DNA from: an uncultured Pelagibacteraceae bacterium
Lineage (GTDB): Bacteria; Pseudomonadota; Alphaproteobacteria; Pelagibacterales; Pelagibacteraceae
Reading direction: 5' to 3'
NCBI GenBank assembly: GCA_902592275.1
Contig: CACJDW010000005.1
Span: 1-64,000, forward strand
Length of the DNA: 64,000 bases
The notes under the pieces are model-generated. The model was not told the origin of the DNA. It did no database searches and worked only from the letters and a program-made list of their open reading frames with translations. The position numbers and the translations under genes were made by a program. This document shows positions 28,846-38,423 of the stretch, one piece after another (position 1 is the first letter of the stretch; every line of letters starts with the position of its first letter).

Positions 28846-30150
28846 TTAAAGTTTTCCGTCTGCTTCGAACACTTCAACCCACTCTTCGATAATTTTATCT
28901 AGAGCTTCTTTAGCAGTCCCTTTACCATTAACAACATAGTCATGAATTGCTTCTTGCATAGGAAGCATTAACTCTACGAAAGTTGGTTCTTGCCAAAAAT
29001 CTTTGACAATTCCCATTGAATCCAAGAATCCTTGTGCATAAACAGTAGATGTTGGAAATGAAGGTGAATTCAAAACATCGTTATGACATGAGTATCCACC
29101 TAGATCCCACCATTTTTGTTGCACATCTGGTCTTGCAAACCATTTAATGTATTCAAGAGCAAGATCTTGTTTGTCTGAGTATTTTACAACAGATATCCCT
29201 TGTCCACCTAATGTTGCAGCTGCAACATTTTGTTTTGGATTTGCAAAGAAACCACTGACTCTTCCATCACTATCTTCTTTAGATACACCCGGCCAGAAAG
29301 CATACCAGTTCATTTGGAATGCAACTTGTCCTGATTTGTAAGCATCTAAGTTTGCAACCATGTAAGCATCAGAGTGTCCTGGAGGTGCGCAGTCTTCATA
29401 TAACTTTCTGTAAAACTCAACTGCTTCTACAGCTTGTGGTGAATTGAAATATCCTTCCATGTCGTATGGTTTGTTAGGATTTTCATATTCCATACCCCAC
29501 GCATACATAGCAGCTGTAACACCCATTGTTATACCTTCTGATCCACGCTCTGTGTTAATTGCAGCCCCATATCTTTTTTGACCATCAATTTCTCTTCCTT
29601 GGAAGAAAGTACACATATCGTATAATTGATTCCAGTTTGCAGGAACCCCTAGATCATAACCGTGTTTCTTTTTGAACTCAGATTTAAGTTCTGGTCTATC
29701 AAACCAGTCTTTTCTGTAAGCCCAAGCTAATGCATCTCCCATAGCAGGTAATGCATAATAGTTTTCACTACCTTTAGGCCAAGTTGAATATGCGTAAACA
29801 GTAGCTGGTGAGAAATCGCTCATTGAAATTCCCTCTTTATCAAAGAAATCATTCAACTTAACGTAATGCCCGTATACTGCTCCAGCACCAATCCACTGTG
29901 AGTCACCTATTAAAAGGTCAAATGTTTTACCTTTGTTGTTAAGTTCATTTAACATACGGTCGGCAAAATTTGGCCAAGGCACAAACTCAAAATTAACTTC
30001 TATTCCAGTTTCTGCTGTAAATTCTTTAGTTAATTCTTGCAAAGCATTAGCAGGGTCCCAAGCGGCCCATCCTAAAGTGATTGATTTAGCGTTTGAATTT
30101 ACAGAGAAAGAAAATAGAGAAACAAACAATAAAATCATTATTTTTTTCAT
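28846..30150 (-). CDS. ABC transporter substrate-binding protein (GlpV-like, polyol/sugar)
   Basis: Signal peptide then ITLGWAAWDPANALQELTKEFTAETGIEVNFEFVPW; upstream of cognate permeases. Confidence 0.88.
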   Translation of the reverse strand: MKKIMILLFVSLFSFSVNSNAKSITLGWAAWDPANALQELTKEFTAETGIEVNFEFVPWPNFADRMLNELNNKGKTFDLLIGDSQWIGAGAVYGHYVKLNDFFDKEGISMSDFSPATVYAYSTWPKGSENYYALPAMGDALAWAYRKDWFDRPELKSEFKKKHGYDLGVPANWNQLYDMCTFFQGREIDGQKRYGAAINTERGSEGITMGVTAAMYAWGMEYENPNKPYDMEGYFNSPQAVEAVEFYRKLYEDCAPPGHSDAYMVANLDAYKSGQVAFQMNWYAFWPGVSKEDSDGRVSGFFANPKQNVAAATLGGQGISVVKYSDKQDLALEYIKWFARPDVQQKWWDLGGYSCHNDVLNSPSFPTSTVYAQGFLDSMGIVKDFWQEPTFVELMLPMQEAIHDYVVNGKGTAKEALDKIIEEWVEVFEADGKL

Positions 30151-30270
30151 TATATATCTCCTCTTAGGTTTAATTATTCTAATTATAATCTATCCAAAAT
30201 GTTTTGTGCCTGCTAGTATTTTTTTTATATAAAATAAAATTGTTAAAAAATTTAAAAAGAGAGGAAGATT

Positions 30271-31326
30271 ATGAACAATATTAAAGGTCCTGCAATTTTC
30301 CTAGCACAATTTGTAGGTGAAGATGCACCGTTTAATTCTTTAGAAAACATTTGTAAGTGGGCATCTTCTTTAGGTTATAAAGGTGTACAAATTCCAAGTT
30401 GGGATAGTAGATTAATAGATTTAAAGAAAGCTTCAGAAAGCAAAGATTATTGTGATGAAATCAAAGGCATAACAAAAAAACATAATCTCGAGATCACCGA
30501 ACTATCAACACATCTTCAAGGACAATTGGTTGCAGTACATCCAGCATACGATACTGCATTTGATGGATTTGCCGCACCTGAAGTTAGAGGAAATCCAAAA
30601 GCAAGACAAGAGTGGGCAGTAAATCAATTGATGATGGCAGCTAAGGCCTCAAAAAATCTTGGACTAGATAGGCATGTTACTTTTTCTGGAGCACTAGCTT
30701 GGCCTTATGTTTATCCTTGGCCACAAAGACCTGAAGGACTAATTGAAAACGCATTTAATGAACTTTCTAATCGATGGAAACCAATTCTTAATCAATTCGA
30801 TCAAAATGGAGTTGATCTTTGTTATGAGATACACCCAGGTGAGGATCTTCACGATGGTATCACATTTGAAATGTTTTTAGAAAAAGTTGGTAATCATAAA
30901 AGATGTAATATGCTTTATGATCCTAGTCATTATGTTTTACAGAATTTAGATTACTTGGCTCATATAGATATTTATCATGAAAAAATAAAAATGTTTCATG
31001 TTAAAGATGCAGAGTTAAATCCTACTGGAAAACAAGGAGTGTATGGTGGTTTCCAATCTTGGGTTAACAGAGCAGGTCGATTTAGATCTCTTGGTGATGG
31101 TCAGGTAGATTTTAAATCAATCTTTTCAAAGTTCACGACTTATGGTTATGATGGTTGGGCAGTTCTAGAATGGGAGTGTTGTCTTAAACACCCAGAAGAT
31201 GGAGCAAGAGAAGGAGCTGAATTTATCAAAAATCACATTATCAACACCACAGAAAAAGCATTTGATGACTTCGCAGGCAGTGGTGCTGATATTGAATCCA
31301 ATAAAAAAATGCTAGGTATAAATTAG
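30271..31326 (+). CDS. Sugar phosphate isomerase/epimerase family (xylose isomerase-like TIM barrel)
   Basis: LENICKWASSLGYKGVQIPSWD, DLCYEIHPGEDLHDG, NMLYDPSHY, KMFHVKDAE. Confidence 0.87.
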   Translation: MNNIKGPAIFLAQFVGEDAPFNSLENICKWASSLGYKGVQIPSWDSRLIDLKKASESKDYCDEIKGITKKHNLEITELSTHLQGQLVAVHPAYDTAFDGFAAPEVRGNPKARQEWAVNQLMMAAKASKNLGLDRHVTFSGALAWPYVYPWPQRPEGLIENAFNELSNRWKPILNQFDQNGVDLCYEIHPGEDLHDGITFEMFLEKVGNHKRCNMLYDPSHYVLQNLDYLAHIDIYHEKIKMFHVKDAELNPTGKQGVYGGFQSWVNRAGRFRSLGDGQVDFKSIFSKFTTYGYDGWAVLEWECCLKHPEDGAREGAEFIKNHIINTTEKAFDDFAGSGADIESNKKMLGIN

Positions 31327-32477
31327 TGCAAAGAAAAATCCGTATTGGAATGGTCGGTGGAGGAGAAGGCGCTTTTATTGGGGGTGTTCACAGAATAGCC
31401 TTAAGACTTGATGGTCATTACGAATTAGTAGCAGGATGTTTTTCATCTAATTTTGATAACTCAAAAGAAACTGGGAGAAAACTTGGATTGTCAAAAGAAC
31501 GTATCTATGAGACTTATCAAGAAATGGCAGAAAAAGAGTCTGCACTTTCAGATGGGATAGATGTTGTTTCTATCGTAACTCCTAATCACCTGCATGTGCC
31601 AGTAGCAAAAATTTTTGCAGAAAAAGGCATTCACATTATTTGTGATAAGCCTCTTGCTTTTTCAAGTGAAGAGGCAAATTCTCTTAAAGATATCATAGAA
31701 AATAAAAAGATAATTTTTGCCTTAACACATAATTATACTGGATATCCAATGGTAAGACATGCAAGATCTATGGTTAAAGAGGGTGATCTTGGAAAAATAA
31801 GAGTTATACAAGCAGAATACCCTCAAGATTGGTTAACTACAAAAGCTGAGGATACTGGTTTAAAACAAGCTGAGTGGAGAACTGATCCTAAAAGATCTGG
31901 AGGAGGTGGTTGCATAGGAGATATTGGAACTCATGCATTTAATCTTATTAGATTTATAACTGAGTTAGAATTGGATGAGCTATCAGCTGACATTCATACT
32001 TTTGTGAAGGGTCGAAAACTAGATGATAATGCACAAATCATGCTTAGATTTAAAGGCGGTGCAAAAGGTGCAATATGGTCTAGTCAAGTTGCAGTTGGTA
32101 ATGAAAATAATCTTAAAATTAGAGTGTATGGTGAAAATGGTGGTTTAGAGTGGAAACAAGAAGATCCGAATTATTTGTATTATACAAAATTTGGAAAACC
32201 TACTGAAAAAATAACAAGAGGTAGTGGCAGTGCTAATAAAGAAGCAAACGATGTTACAAGAATTCCACCAGGTCATCCTGAGGGATATTTGGAAGGTTTT
32301 GCAAATATTTATACCGATGTTTCTAAAAGATTAAATGCTCAAATAAACAATGAAAAATATAACGAGCTAGATGACTGTTACCCAACTATTTACGATGGTG
32401 TTGAAGGTATGAAGTTTATAGAGACTGTTATAAATTCAAGTAAAAATAACAGCAAATGGATTCAGTTTAATCATTAA
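31326..32477 (+). CDS. Gfo/Idh/MocA oxidoreductase
   Basis: RIGMVGGGEGAFIGGVHRIALRLDG, CDKPLAFSSEEA, GGGGCIGDIGTHAFNL; GTG start. Confidence 0.88.
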   Translation: MQRKIRIGMVGGGEGAFIGGVHRIALRLDGHYELVAGCFSSNFDNSKETGRKLGLSKERIYETYQEMAEKESALSDGIDVVSIVTPNHLHVPVAKIFAEKGIHIICDKPLAFSSEEANSLKDIIENKKIIFALTHNYTGYPMVRHARSMVKEGDLGKIRVIQAEYPQDWLTTKAEDTGLKQAEWRTDPKRSGGGGCIGDIGTHAFNLIRFITELELDELSADIHTFVKGRKLDDNAQIMLRFKGGAKGAIWSSQVAVGNENNLKIRVYGENGGLEWKQEDPNYLYYTKFGKPTEKITRGSGSANKEANDVTRIPPGHPEGYLEGFANIYTDVSKRLNAQINNEKYNELDDCYPTIYDGVEGMKFIETVINSSKNNSKWIQFNH

Positions 32478-33463
32478 AATTGAATTAATTTAGATAAGTC
32501 TCTTTTATTTGTTTTGAATGTGGGTAATGGATATTTAAAAGCATATTTTCTTGGAATACATTTTTCTTTTGCTTTTTCCCAAAGGGCTAACCATTGTTTA
32601 AAATTCTGAATTTTAAGATTTTTTTTATTTTTGCTTCTTACATAAAAATTTGGTAGCGGATCTCTTCCAGATGGTTGTCCAGCAACGTTATATCTAAGGT
32701 CTGCACTTATTCTAAAATCATTTGATCTGTTAGGCAAAGAACAATGAATTGAATGTTTGTGTAAAAGAATTACATCCCCAACATCAGCCTCTAAGTGAAT
32801 GTGTTCCATTTTATCTAGTAATTTGCTGTCCTTAATTTCGACTTGTCCTCTATAACCAGCAATATGATTTAACAATCCCATTTTATTAATTTTCTTAACC
32901 GTAATCATGCATCCATTTTTTTTAGTTGTTTTTGTAAAAGGTATCCACACTGTAACCATGTCAGTTAATTTTTGTCCTTTTGAATTCAGGACAGCTGCAT
33001 CTTGATGCCAAGGTGTTCTTCCGCTTAAACCATCTAAAATTGACCCTTTTGGTAATTTTTTTTCAGGTTGTTTAATTCTAGTATTTTGCACTGGATTAGA
33101 CATAATTTCTTTACCCAAAATTTTTTCAACAACATCTAAAATATTTTTATTAGTAATTAAATTCCATAAAGACTGAGTAGCAAAATAATCACTATCTTTC
33201 TTAACGTGATCTCTTGGCAATCTAGTATTAAAATATTGATCTAAATCATCAATTTTTAATTTTGATACATAAGAATATTTTTTTTTAAAATCTAAATTGA
33301 TAACTTTTTTTATATCCCTTTTTTTTGCATATTTTTGGATTAAACAATCCATTACAAATTCCATGTCATTAAGGATTGGCTTTAAATCCCTTTGAAAATT
33401 AAGAACATTTTTTACTTTTAAATATCCTTGATTAAGTAATTTTTTTTGAAGATTATTTGCCAT
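32474..33463 (-). CDS. Phytanoyl-CoA dioxygenase (PhyH)-like protein
   Basis: GRTPWHQDAAVL, VTVWIPFTKTTKKNGCM, DVILLHKHSIHCSLPN. Confidence 0.75.
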   Translation of the reverse strand: MANNLQKKLLNQGYLKVKNVLNFQRDLKPILNDMEFVMDCLIQKYAKKRDIKKVINLDFKKKYSYVSKLKIDDLDQYFNTRLPRDHVKKDSDYFATQSLWNLITNKNILDVVEKILGKEIMSNPVQNTRIKQPEKKLPKGSILDGLSGRTPWHQDAAVLNSKGQKLTDMVTVWIPFTKTTKKNGCMITVKKINKMGLLNHIAGYRGQVEIKDSKLLDKMEHIHLEADVGDVILLHKHSIHCSLPNRSNDFRISADLRYNVAGQPSGRDPLPNFYVRSKNKKNLKIQNFKQWLALWEKAKEKCIPRKYAFKYPLPTFKTNKRDLSKLIQF

Positions 33464-33494
33464 TAATAGAGTTTAGTAGAATTTTTTGATAACA

Positions 33495-34367
33495 TCAATT
33501 CCTAGGAGCAGTTGTTAAATAATTTGCATCATGAAAAGAAGTTAACATTTTTTTCTTCGTACTGATGATGTGTGGATAGTAAGCTGTTCCTTTATAATTC
33601 CAAATAACCGGTTTATTGAGTGCATAACTTCCATAAATAAAAAATCTTTTTGGACAGTTTTTTTCTATAAAACGCTTAACTCCATGATAAGAATTTGGTG
33701 TTGATTGAAAAAATACCACAGTTCCTTTCTTTGGTGTGAAAGCTTTGACCACTTCCAATTCAATCATCTTTGGAAATCTTCTGAAACTTTTTCTTAAATT
33801 TTTCTTTGATTTTTTTCTATAAATCGTAAGTGATCCTCCATTTTTTTTTGGAATATCTGTCAGGTAAATTAAGAAATTGTATAATCTTGTGATGTCATCT
33901 CTATGAGGACGTAATCTGTATCCTCCTTTAGAAACTGAAAAATCAATATCTAAATTAACTTTTGGGTTAGTGTAATTATTTCCTAACAATTTTTTTAATT
34001 CGCTTGAATTTAGTTTCTTTTTAACAGTAAATTTTTTTTGATTAAATATTTTTGGTTTGTGAGTGTTTGTCCAAGATCCATCTTTAAAATTTTTAGAAAA
34101 AAGAGCTTCAATTTTTTTATAAAATGTTTTGCTATTAAAAAGTTTAAATAGTTTTGCAGAATTATTTGAAGATTTAATATAGTTTTTAAAATTTTTTGAG
34201 CCTTTGTTAATTCTGCTTCGACCACCCATAATCATGTCGTCAAAGGCTTTAGATTTACTAATCTCGTCAATTAATAAATTACAAGTATTTTTCTCAACAA
34301 CTTTATCTCCAACCAATACAGGAAAATTACTTTTGATTTTTTTTAATCGATTGATTTTAAGCATCAA
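33495..34367 (-). CDS. 2OG-Fe(II) oxygenase-like protein
   Basis: YRLRPHRDDITRLYNFLIYLTD..GGSLTIY, KKGTVVFFQSTPNSYHGVKRF. Confidence 0.7.
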   Translation of the reverse strand: MMLKINRLKKIKSNFPVLVGDKVVEKNTCNLLIDEISKSKAFDDMIMGGRSRINKGSKNFKNYIKSSNNSAKLFKLFNSKTFYKKIEALFSKNFKDGSWTNTHKPKIFNQKKFTVKKKLNSSELKKLLGNNYTNPKVNLDIDFSVSKGGYRLRPHRDDITRLYNFLIYLTDIPKKNGGSLTIYRKKSKKNLRKSFRRFPKMIELEVVKAFTPKKGTVVFFQSTPNSYHGVKRFIEKNCPKRFFIYGSYALNKPVIWNYKGTAYYPHIISTKKKMLTSFHDANYLTTAPRN

Positions 34368-35308
34368 CTATACATACCTTCTTTAACCTTAATCATTTTA
34401 TACATCAGGTCATTTAAAGGTGTTTTTACTCCATGTTTTTTTCCTATTTTAGAAACTGCTCCACTAATAAAATCAATTTCAGTTTTTCTTTTGTACTGAA
34501 CATCAAAAGCCATTGAAGATTTGTTAGTTTGCATAGAATCTACAATTTTATTGAACATAAATAGACATTCATCTTCAGAAACATTAACTCCATCAGCAAG
34601 TGCCACTTCTCTTGTCTCTAAAATGATTTCTTTACCAAGTCCTCTTGAAACATCATTAGCCTTATTATTTACGTAAAGATCAGTGTGATGTAGATCAAAT
34701 ATAGCTGAAAGAGGACCTATTGCTGTTAGAGCAAAAAGCTTCATCCATTTTCTTTTTTTTACATCTTCAGCTGCAATCATTTCAAGATTATGTGCAGTAA
34801 AAGTATCAGCTATTTCCGTAATTCTCTCTGTTATTCCTCCTTCATATTCGCCAATCCATGAAGGTAATGCGCCATGGTTCATTATATGACCTGGTCCTAA
34901 AATATTTGAAGCTTGTGTTGTTGTTCCACCGATTACCTTTTCATTTCCAACAATACTTTGAATTATTGCTTCATGACCAATTCCATTTTGAAATGACATG
35001 AAGACTGTATTTTCACCAATAATATTTTTAATGCTATTTAAAGCTGGTTCTAATGCAGTTGCTTTACACATAACAATCACTGCATCCATTTTATCTAACG
35101 ATGATGGATCTGAAGTAGCATTAACTTTAATTATACGATCTCCTCCATGACCATCCATTTTTAAACCATCTTTATTAATTGTATCAACATGTTCTTTCCA
35201 AACATCAATTAAAGTTACATTTAAACCTTTTTCAGCTAGCAACCCTCCAAACAGACATCCCATTGCACCTGCACCTAATACTCCTACTTTTAAATCTTTA
35301 TTTATCAT
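34364..35308 (-). CDS. Ketopantoate reductase (PanE/ApbA) family
   Basis: VGVLGAGAMGCLFGGLLAEKG, SFQNGIGHEAII, RKWMKLFALTAIGPLSAI. Confidence 0.87.
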   Translation of the reverse strand: MINKDLKVGVLGAGAMGCLFGGLLAEKGLNVTLIDVWKEHVDTINKDGLKMDGHGGDRIIKVNATSDPSSLDKMDAVIVMCKATALEPALNSIKNIIGENTVFMSFQNGIGHEAIIQSIVGNEKVIGGTTTQASNILGPGHIMNHGALPSWIGEYEGGITERITEIADTFTAHNLEMIAAEDVKKRKWMKLFALTAIGPLSAIFDLHHTDLYVNNKANDVSRGLGKEIILETREVALADGVNVSEDECLFMFNKIVDSMQTNKSSMAFDVQYKRKTEIDFISGAVSKIGKKHGVKTPLNDLMYKMIKVKEGMYS

Positions 35309-35395
35309 CGTTACCTTTTTAAAATTATTTATGTATAGAAATTATATATATTATCTATAGACAATATGCAAAATAAATTATAGCTTATTAACATC

Positions 35396-36373
35396 ATGCA
35401 ATTAAAAATAGAAAAAGGAACTTTTACAAATCATTCACTTGAAGATATAGCGAGTGCATTAAAAAAAGGACTTTCAGAAAATTTTAAAAATGTTGAAGTA
35501 GAAGTTGTTGATTGTCCAAATCTTCGTGAATGGGATTGTCCATCTGAAGGAATAAGCGGTAACCAAAAAATCATAGACGTTGGTGGAGAGCCTTACATGC
35601 ATGATCCTAATTTTATTGGTGCAGAATTTGATTACGAAGAAATTTCAAAAATGATCGGATCAGAAAAATCTTATGCTTTAGGCGCAGGATCTGGTGCAAT
35701 GTCGTGTTTGGATGGTCACTGTGGTGAATTAGTAATTAATGAAAATTTAATTACTGATGAGTCTAGATCTATAATTGCAAGAGTAAGTCCTGATAAAAAA
35801 TGTATTGTTGAAAAATATAGTGCAAGAAAACATGGTGGACTTGGAAACATTTATTATACTGATGGTAAACAAGGAAAAGTAATTAAAATAAAAATCAGAG
35901 GAAGATCAGGAGATCAAGGTTCATTGCCACAAGCAATGAGGTCTTCTTTATCAAAAAATTTAAAAATTAAAGATAATGAACATTTGTCTCTTGCTGGCGT
36001 ATTTAGAGTGTTAAATGGAAAAATAAGATCGCATGTGCAACCTGATTATAAAGATATTAAACACGAGTATTACGATCCTAAACAAATGAAGTGCGTAAAA
36101 GATTTTCTTCAATTTTATGAACCTGTTGGACCAAAATTACAATGTTATACTGTTCTTTGGACTGGTGATCCTACTGGAGGAGAATTAAATCTAAGAGAGT
36201 CCGGCGAACATACTCACTTTCATTCTTACGAACATGACAGAGATGCTGGGCATTATCATTTTGACGTAACACCTGAAGAAATAGAATATGAAGGTTATTT
36301 TAACACTGCTACAGAAGTACATAGAGTAAATAACATTTATAAAGAGCTACTAAGTAAAAATAGTATTGAATAG
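35396..36373 (+). CDS. DUF1907 / C11orf54 (PTD012)-like putative ester hydrolase
   Basis: ALGAGSGAMSCLDGHCGELVI, TGDPTGGELNLRESGEHTHFHSYEHDRDAGHYHFD histidine-rich metal site. Confidence 0.65.
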   Translation: MQLKIEKGTFTNHSLEDIASALKKGLSENFKNVEVEVVDCPNLREWDCPSEGISGNQKIIDVGGEPYMHDPNFIGAEFDYEEISKMIGSEKSYALGAGSGAMSCLDGHCGELVINENLITDESRSIIARVSPDKKCIVEKYSARKHGGLGNIYYTDGKQGKVIKIKIRGRSGDQGSLPQAMRSSLSKNLKIKDNEHLSLAGVFRVLNGKIRSHVQPDYKDIKHEYYDPKQMKCVKDFLQFYEPVGPKLQCYTVLWTGDPTGGELNLRESGEHTHFHSYEHDRDAGHYHFDVTPEEIEYEGYFNTATEVHRVNNIYKELLSKNSIE

Positions 36374-36401
36374 AAAACTCAATGAGTTTAAATTTATTTA
36401 A

Positions 36402-36818
36402 ATGAAAAGACAGTTCAAGTATCCTAAGCACTTTGAAGAACAAAAAAAAATACCAAAACTTACTCAAAAAAGAATTCAATTAGCAGAAATCTCACTTGGA
36501 GATTTTGAAGGAAGGTTAGCCAATGAATTATTGAATTGGTTCTCCTTAACTCCACAACATTGGATAATGTTGCATATGGTTATGCTTGCTTATTACAAAA
36601 ATAAATCAATTACTAAAAATCAATTACTTAAAGTGATCGAGAAATCATATTTAACCTCAAATGTTTATATCGATACTGCAATTAAAAAAGGATATTTTAG
36701 AATTATAAGAAATGAGCGAGATAAAAGATCTATATTTATATTACCTTCAGTAATTACCATTAAAACCTTTGAGGAATTTATTGATAGGAGAGATATTCTT
36801 TATAAAGGTGTTAAATAA
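36402..36818 (+). CDS. MarR-like winged-helix transcriptional regulator
   Basis: 138 aa; LTPQHWIMLHMVMLAYYKNKSITKNQLLKVIEKSYLTSNVYIDTAIKKGYFRIIRNERDKRSIFI reads as a winged helix. Confidence 0.6.
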   Translation: MKRQFKYPKHFEEQKKIPKLTQKRIQLAEISLGDFEGRLANELLNWFSLTPQHWIMLHMVMLAYYKNKSITKNQLLKVIEKSYLTSNVYIDTAIKKGYFRIIRNERDKRSIFILPSVITIKTFEEFIDRRDILYKGVK

Positions 36819-37633
36819 TGAAGAATATCTATACTTGGGCTGCTAAACCGGCAAAACGAACTTTGACTGTTGGGGATTTAATAGCAGCAAAAGGAAAAAG
36901 AAAATTTACACAAGTTACAGCGAATAGTGTTGAAGAAGCTGAGGCAGCTGAAAAGGCAGGATTTGATATGATTATATCAAATGCAAAAAATGTAATTCCT
37001 GTAAGAGAAGGTTCAAAAAATTTATTTTTAACAGCTGCTTTAGTTTTAAATGAGTTTGTAACTGCAGAGGATGTTATGCATGGAGCTTTTAAAGCATTGG
37101 AGAATGGTGCGGATGCAGTTATGACCCCAAGAAGTATGGATATAGTTGAAATGCTGGCTAAAGAAGATATTCCAGTAATGGGGCATTTAGGTTTAGTTCC
37201 AAGAAAATCTACTTGGATTGGTGGCTTAAGAGCTGTGGGTAAAACTGCTAATGAAGCGTACGAACTTTTTCAAAAATTTAAAAGATTAGAAGATGCAGGT
37301 GCCTTTTCGGCTGAGTGTGAAGTAATACCTGAAAATGTAATGGGTGAAATTTCAAAGCGTACAGATATAGTTACTGTTTCATTAGGTTCAGGTAAAAACG
37401 CTGATGTAATGTATTTATTTATGGAAGATATCTGTGGCGATACAGAAAATCCCCCAAGACATTCAAAAGCGTATGGAAATTTATTGAAACTTAGAAATGA
37501 AATAAAACTAGAAAGAATAAAAGCTCTTAAGGCTTTTAAAAAAGATTCAATGAATGGAAAATTTCCAGGAAAGAAAGAATCTTCAAATTTAGAAAAAAAA
37601 CAATTTGAGGAATTTATAAAACAACTAGATTAA
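36818..37633 (+). CDS. PanB (ketopantoate hydroxymethyltransferase)-family enzyme
   Basis: LTVGDLIAAKGKRKFTQVTA, VMGHLGLVPRKSTWIGGLRAVGKTANEAY, ECEVIPENV. Confidence 0.8.
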   Translation: MKNIYTWAAKPAKRTLTVGDLIAAKGKRKFTQVTANSVEEAEAAEKAGFDMIISNAKNVIPVREGSKNLFLTAALVLNEFVTAEDVMHGAFKALENGADAVMTPRSMDIVEMLAKEDIPVMGHLGLVPRKSTWIGGLRAVGKTANEAYELFQKFKRLEDAGAFSAECEVIPENVMGEISKRTDIVTVSLGSGKNADVMYLFMEDICGDTENPPRHSKAYGNLLKLRNEIKLERIKALKAFKKDSMNGKFPGKKESSNLEKKQFEEFIKQLD

Positions 37634-38421
37634 TAAGCTTTAGACTCTTCTTTTTTTGAAGAACCTTTCATTTTTTCTACCACTGCTTTAGCGCCTGCAC
37701 TTAATGCTCTTTGATCAGCTCCAATAGTTACAAAGTTAAAACCTTTATCTATCATTTTTTGTGCATACTCAGGTGTACCATTATGAATTCCTGCAAAAAT
37801 ATTGTTTTTTTTTGCGTGTTCTAATATTCTTAGTATTTCCGAATAAGCTTTTGTGTTTTCCGCTCTATCAAAGCCAGGTTCTTCTCCTATTGCTAAACTT
37901 AAATCAGCTGGCCCAATATATATTCCATCTACTCCAGGAGTTGACATAATCTCATCTAATTTTTCTAAAGACTCTTTTGTTTCGATCATAGCTAATTTTA
38001 GCATTTCGTTATTTGCATGTTTTGCATAATCTGAACCTCCATAGATTAATCCTCTAACGGGACCAAAACTTCTATAACCATGAGGAGGATACATACAAGC
38101 TTGAACAAATCTTTCTGCTTCTTGTTTATTACTTACCATTGGACATATAATTCCATAACAACCCGCATCTAGAATTTTCATTATTTGACCGGGCTCATTC
38201 CAGTTTACTCTAGCCAAAGGAGTTACATCTGTTGTTGAAATTGTTTGAAGCATTGGGAGTGCATTAGTGTAATCAACTAAGCCATGTTGCATATCTATTG
38301 TTAGAGAATCCCAACCTTGATGAGCCATTACTTCAGCTGAAACAGTACTAGGTATTTGAAGCCAACCATTAATAACAGGTTTCCCTGCTTTCATCATTTC
38401 TTTAACTTTATTTTTTCTCAT
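37630..38421 (-). CDS. HpcH/HpaI aldolase family protein
   Basis: AHQGWDSLTIDMQHGLVDY, RVNWNEPGQIMKILDAGCYGIICPMV, GIYIGPADLSLAIG. Confidence 0.93.
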   Translation of the reverse strand: MRKNKVKEMMKAGKPVINGWLQIPSTVSAEVMAHQGWDSLTIDMQHGLVDYTNALPMLQTISTTDVTPLARVNWNEPGQIMKILDAGCYGIICPMVSNKQEAERFVQACMYPPHGYRSFGPVRGLIYGGSDYAKHANNEMLKLAMIETKESLEKLDEIMSTPGVDGIYIGPADLSLAIGEEPGFDRAENTKAYSEILRILEHAKKNNIFAGIHNGTPEYAQKMIDKGFNFVTIGADQRALSAGAKAVVEKMKGSSKKEESKAY

Positions 38422-38423
38422 TT

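Noticed and set aside
29933-30232. 99-aa plus-strand ORF across the SBP signal peptide and promoter
   Set aside because: Antisense to the SBP N-terminus and extends into the intergenic region; no domain support
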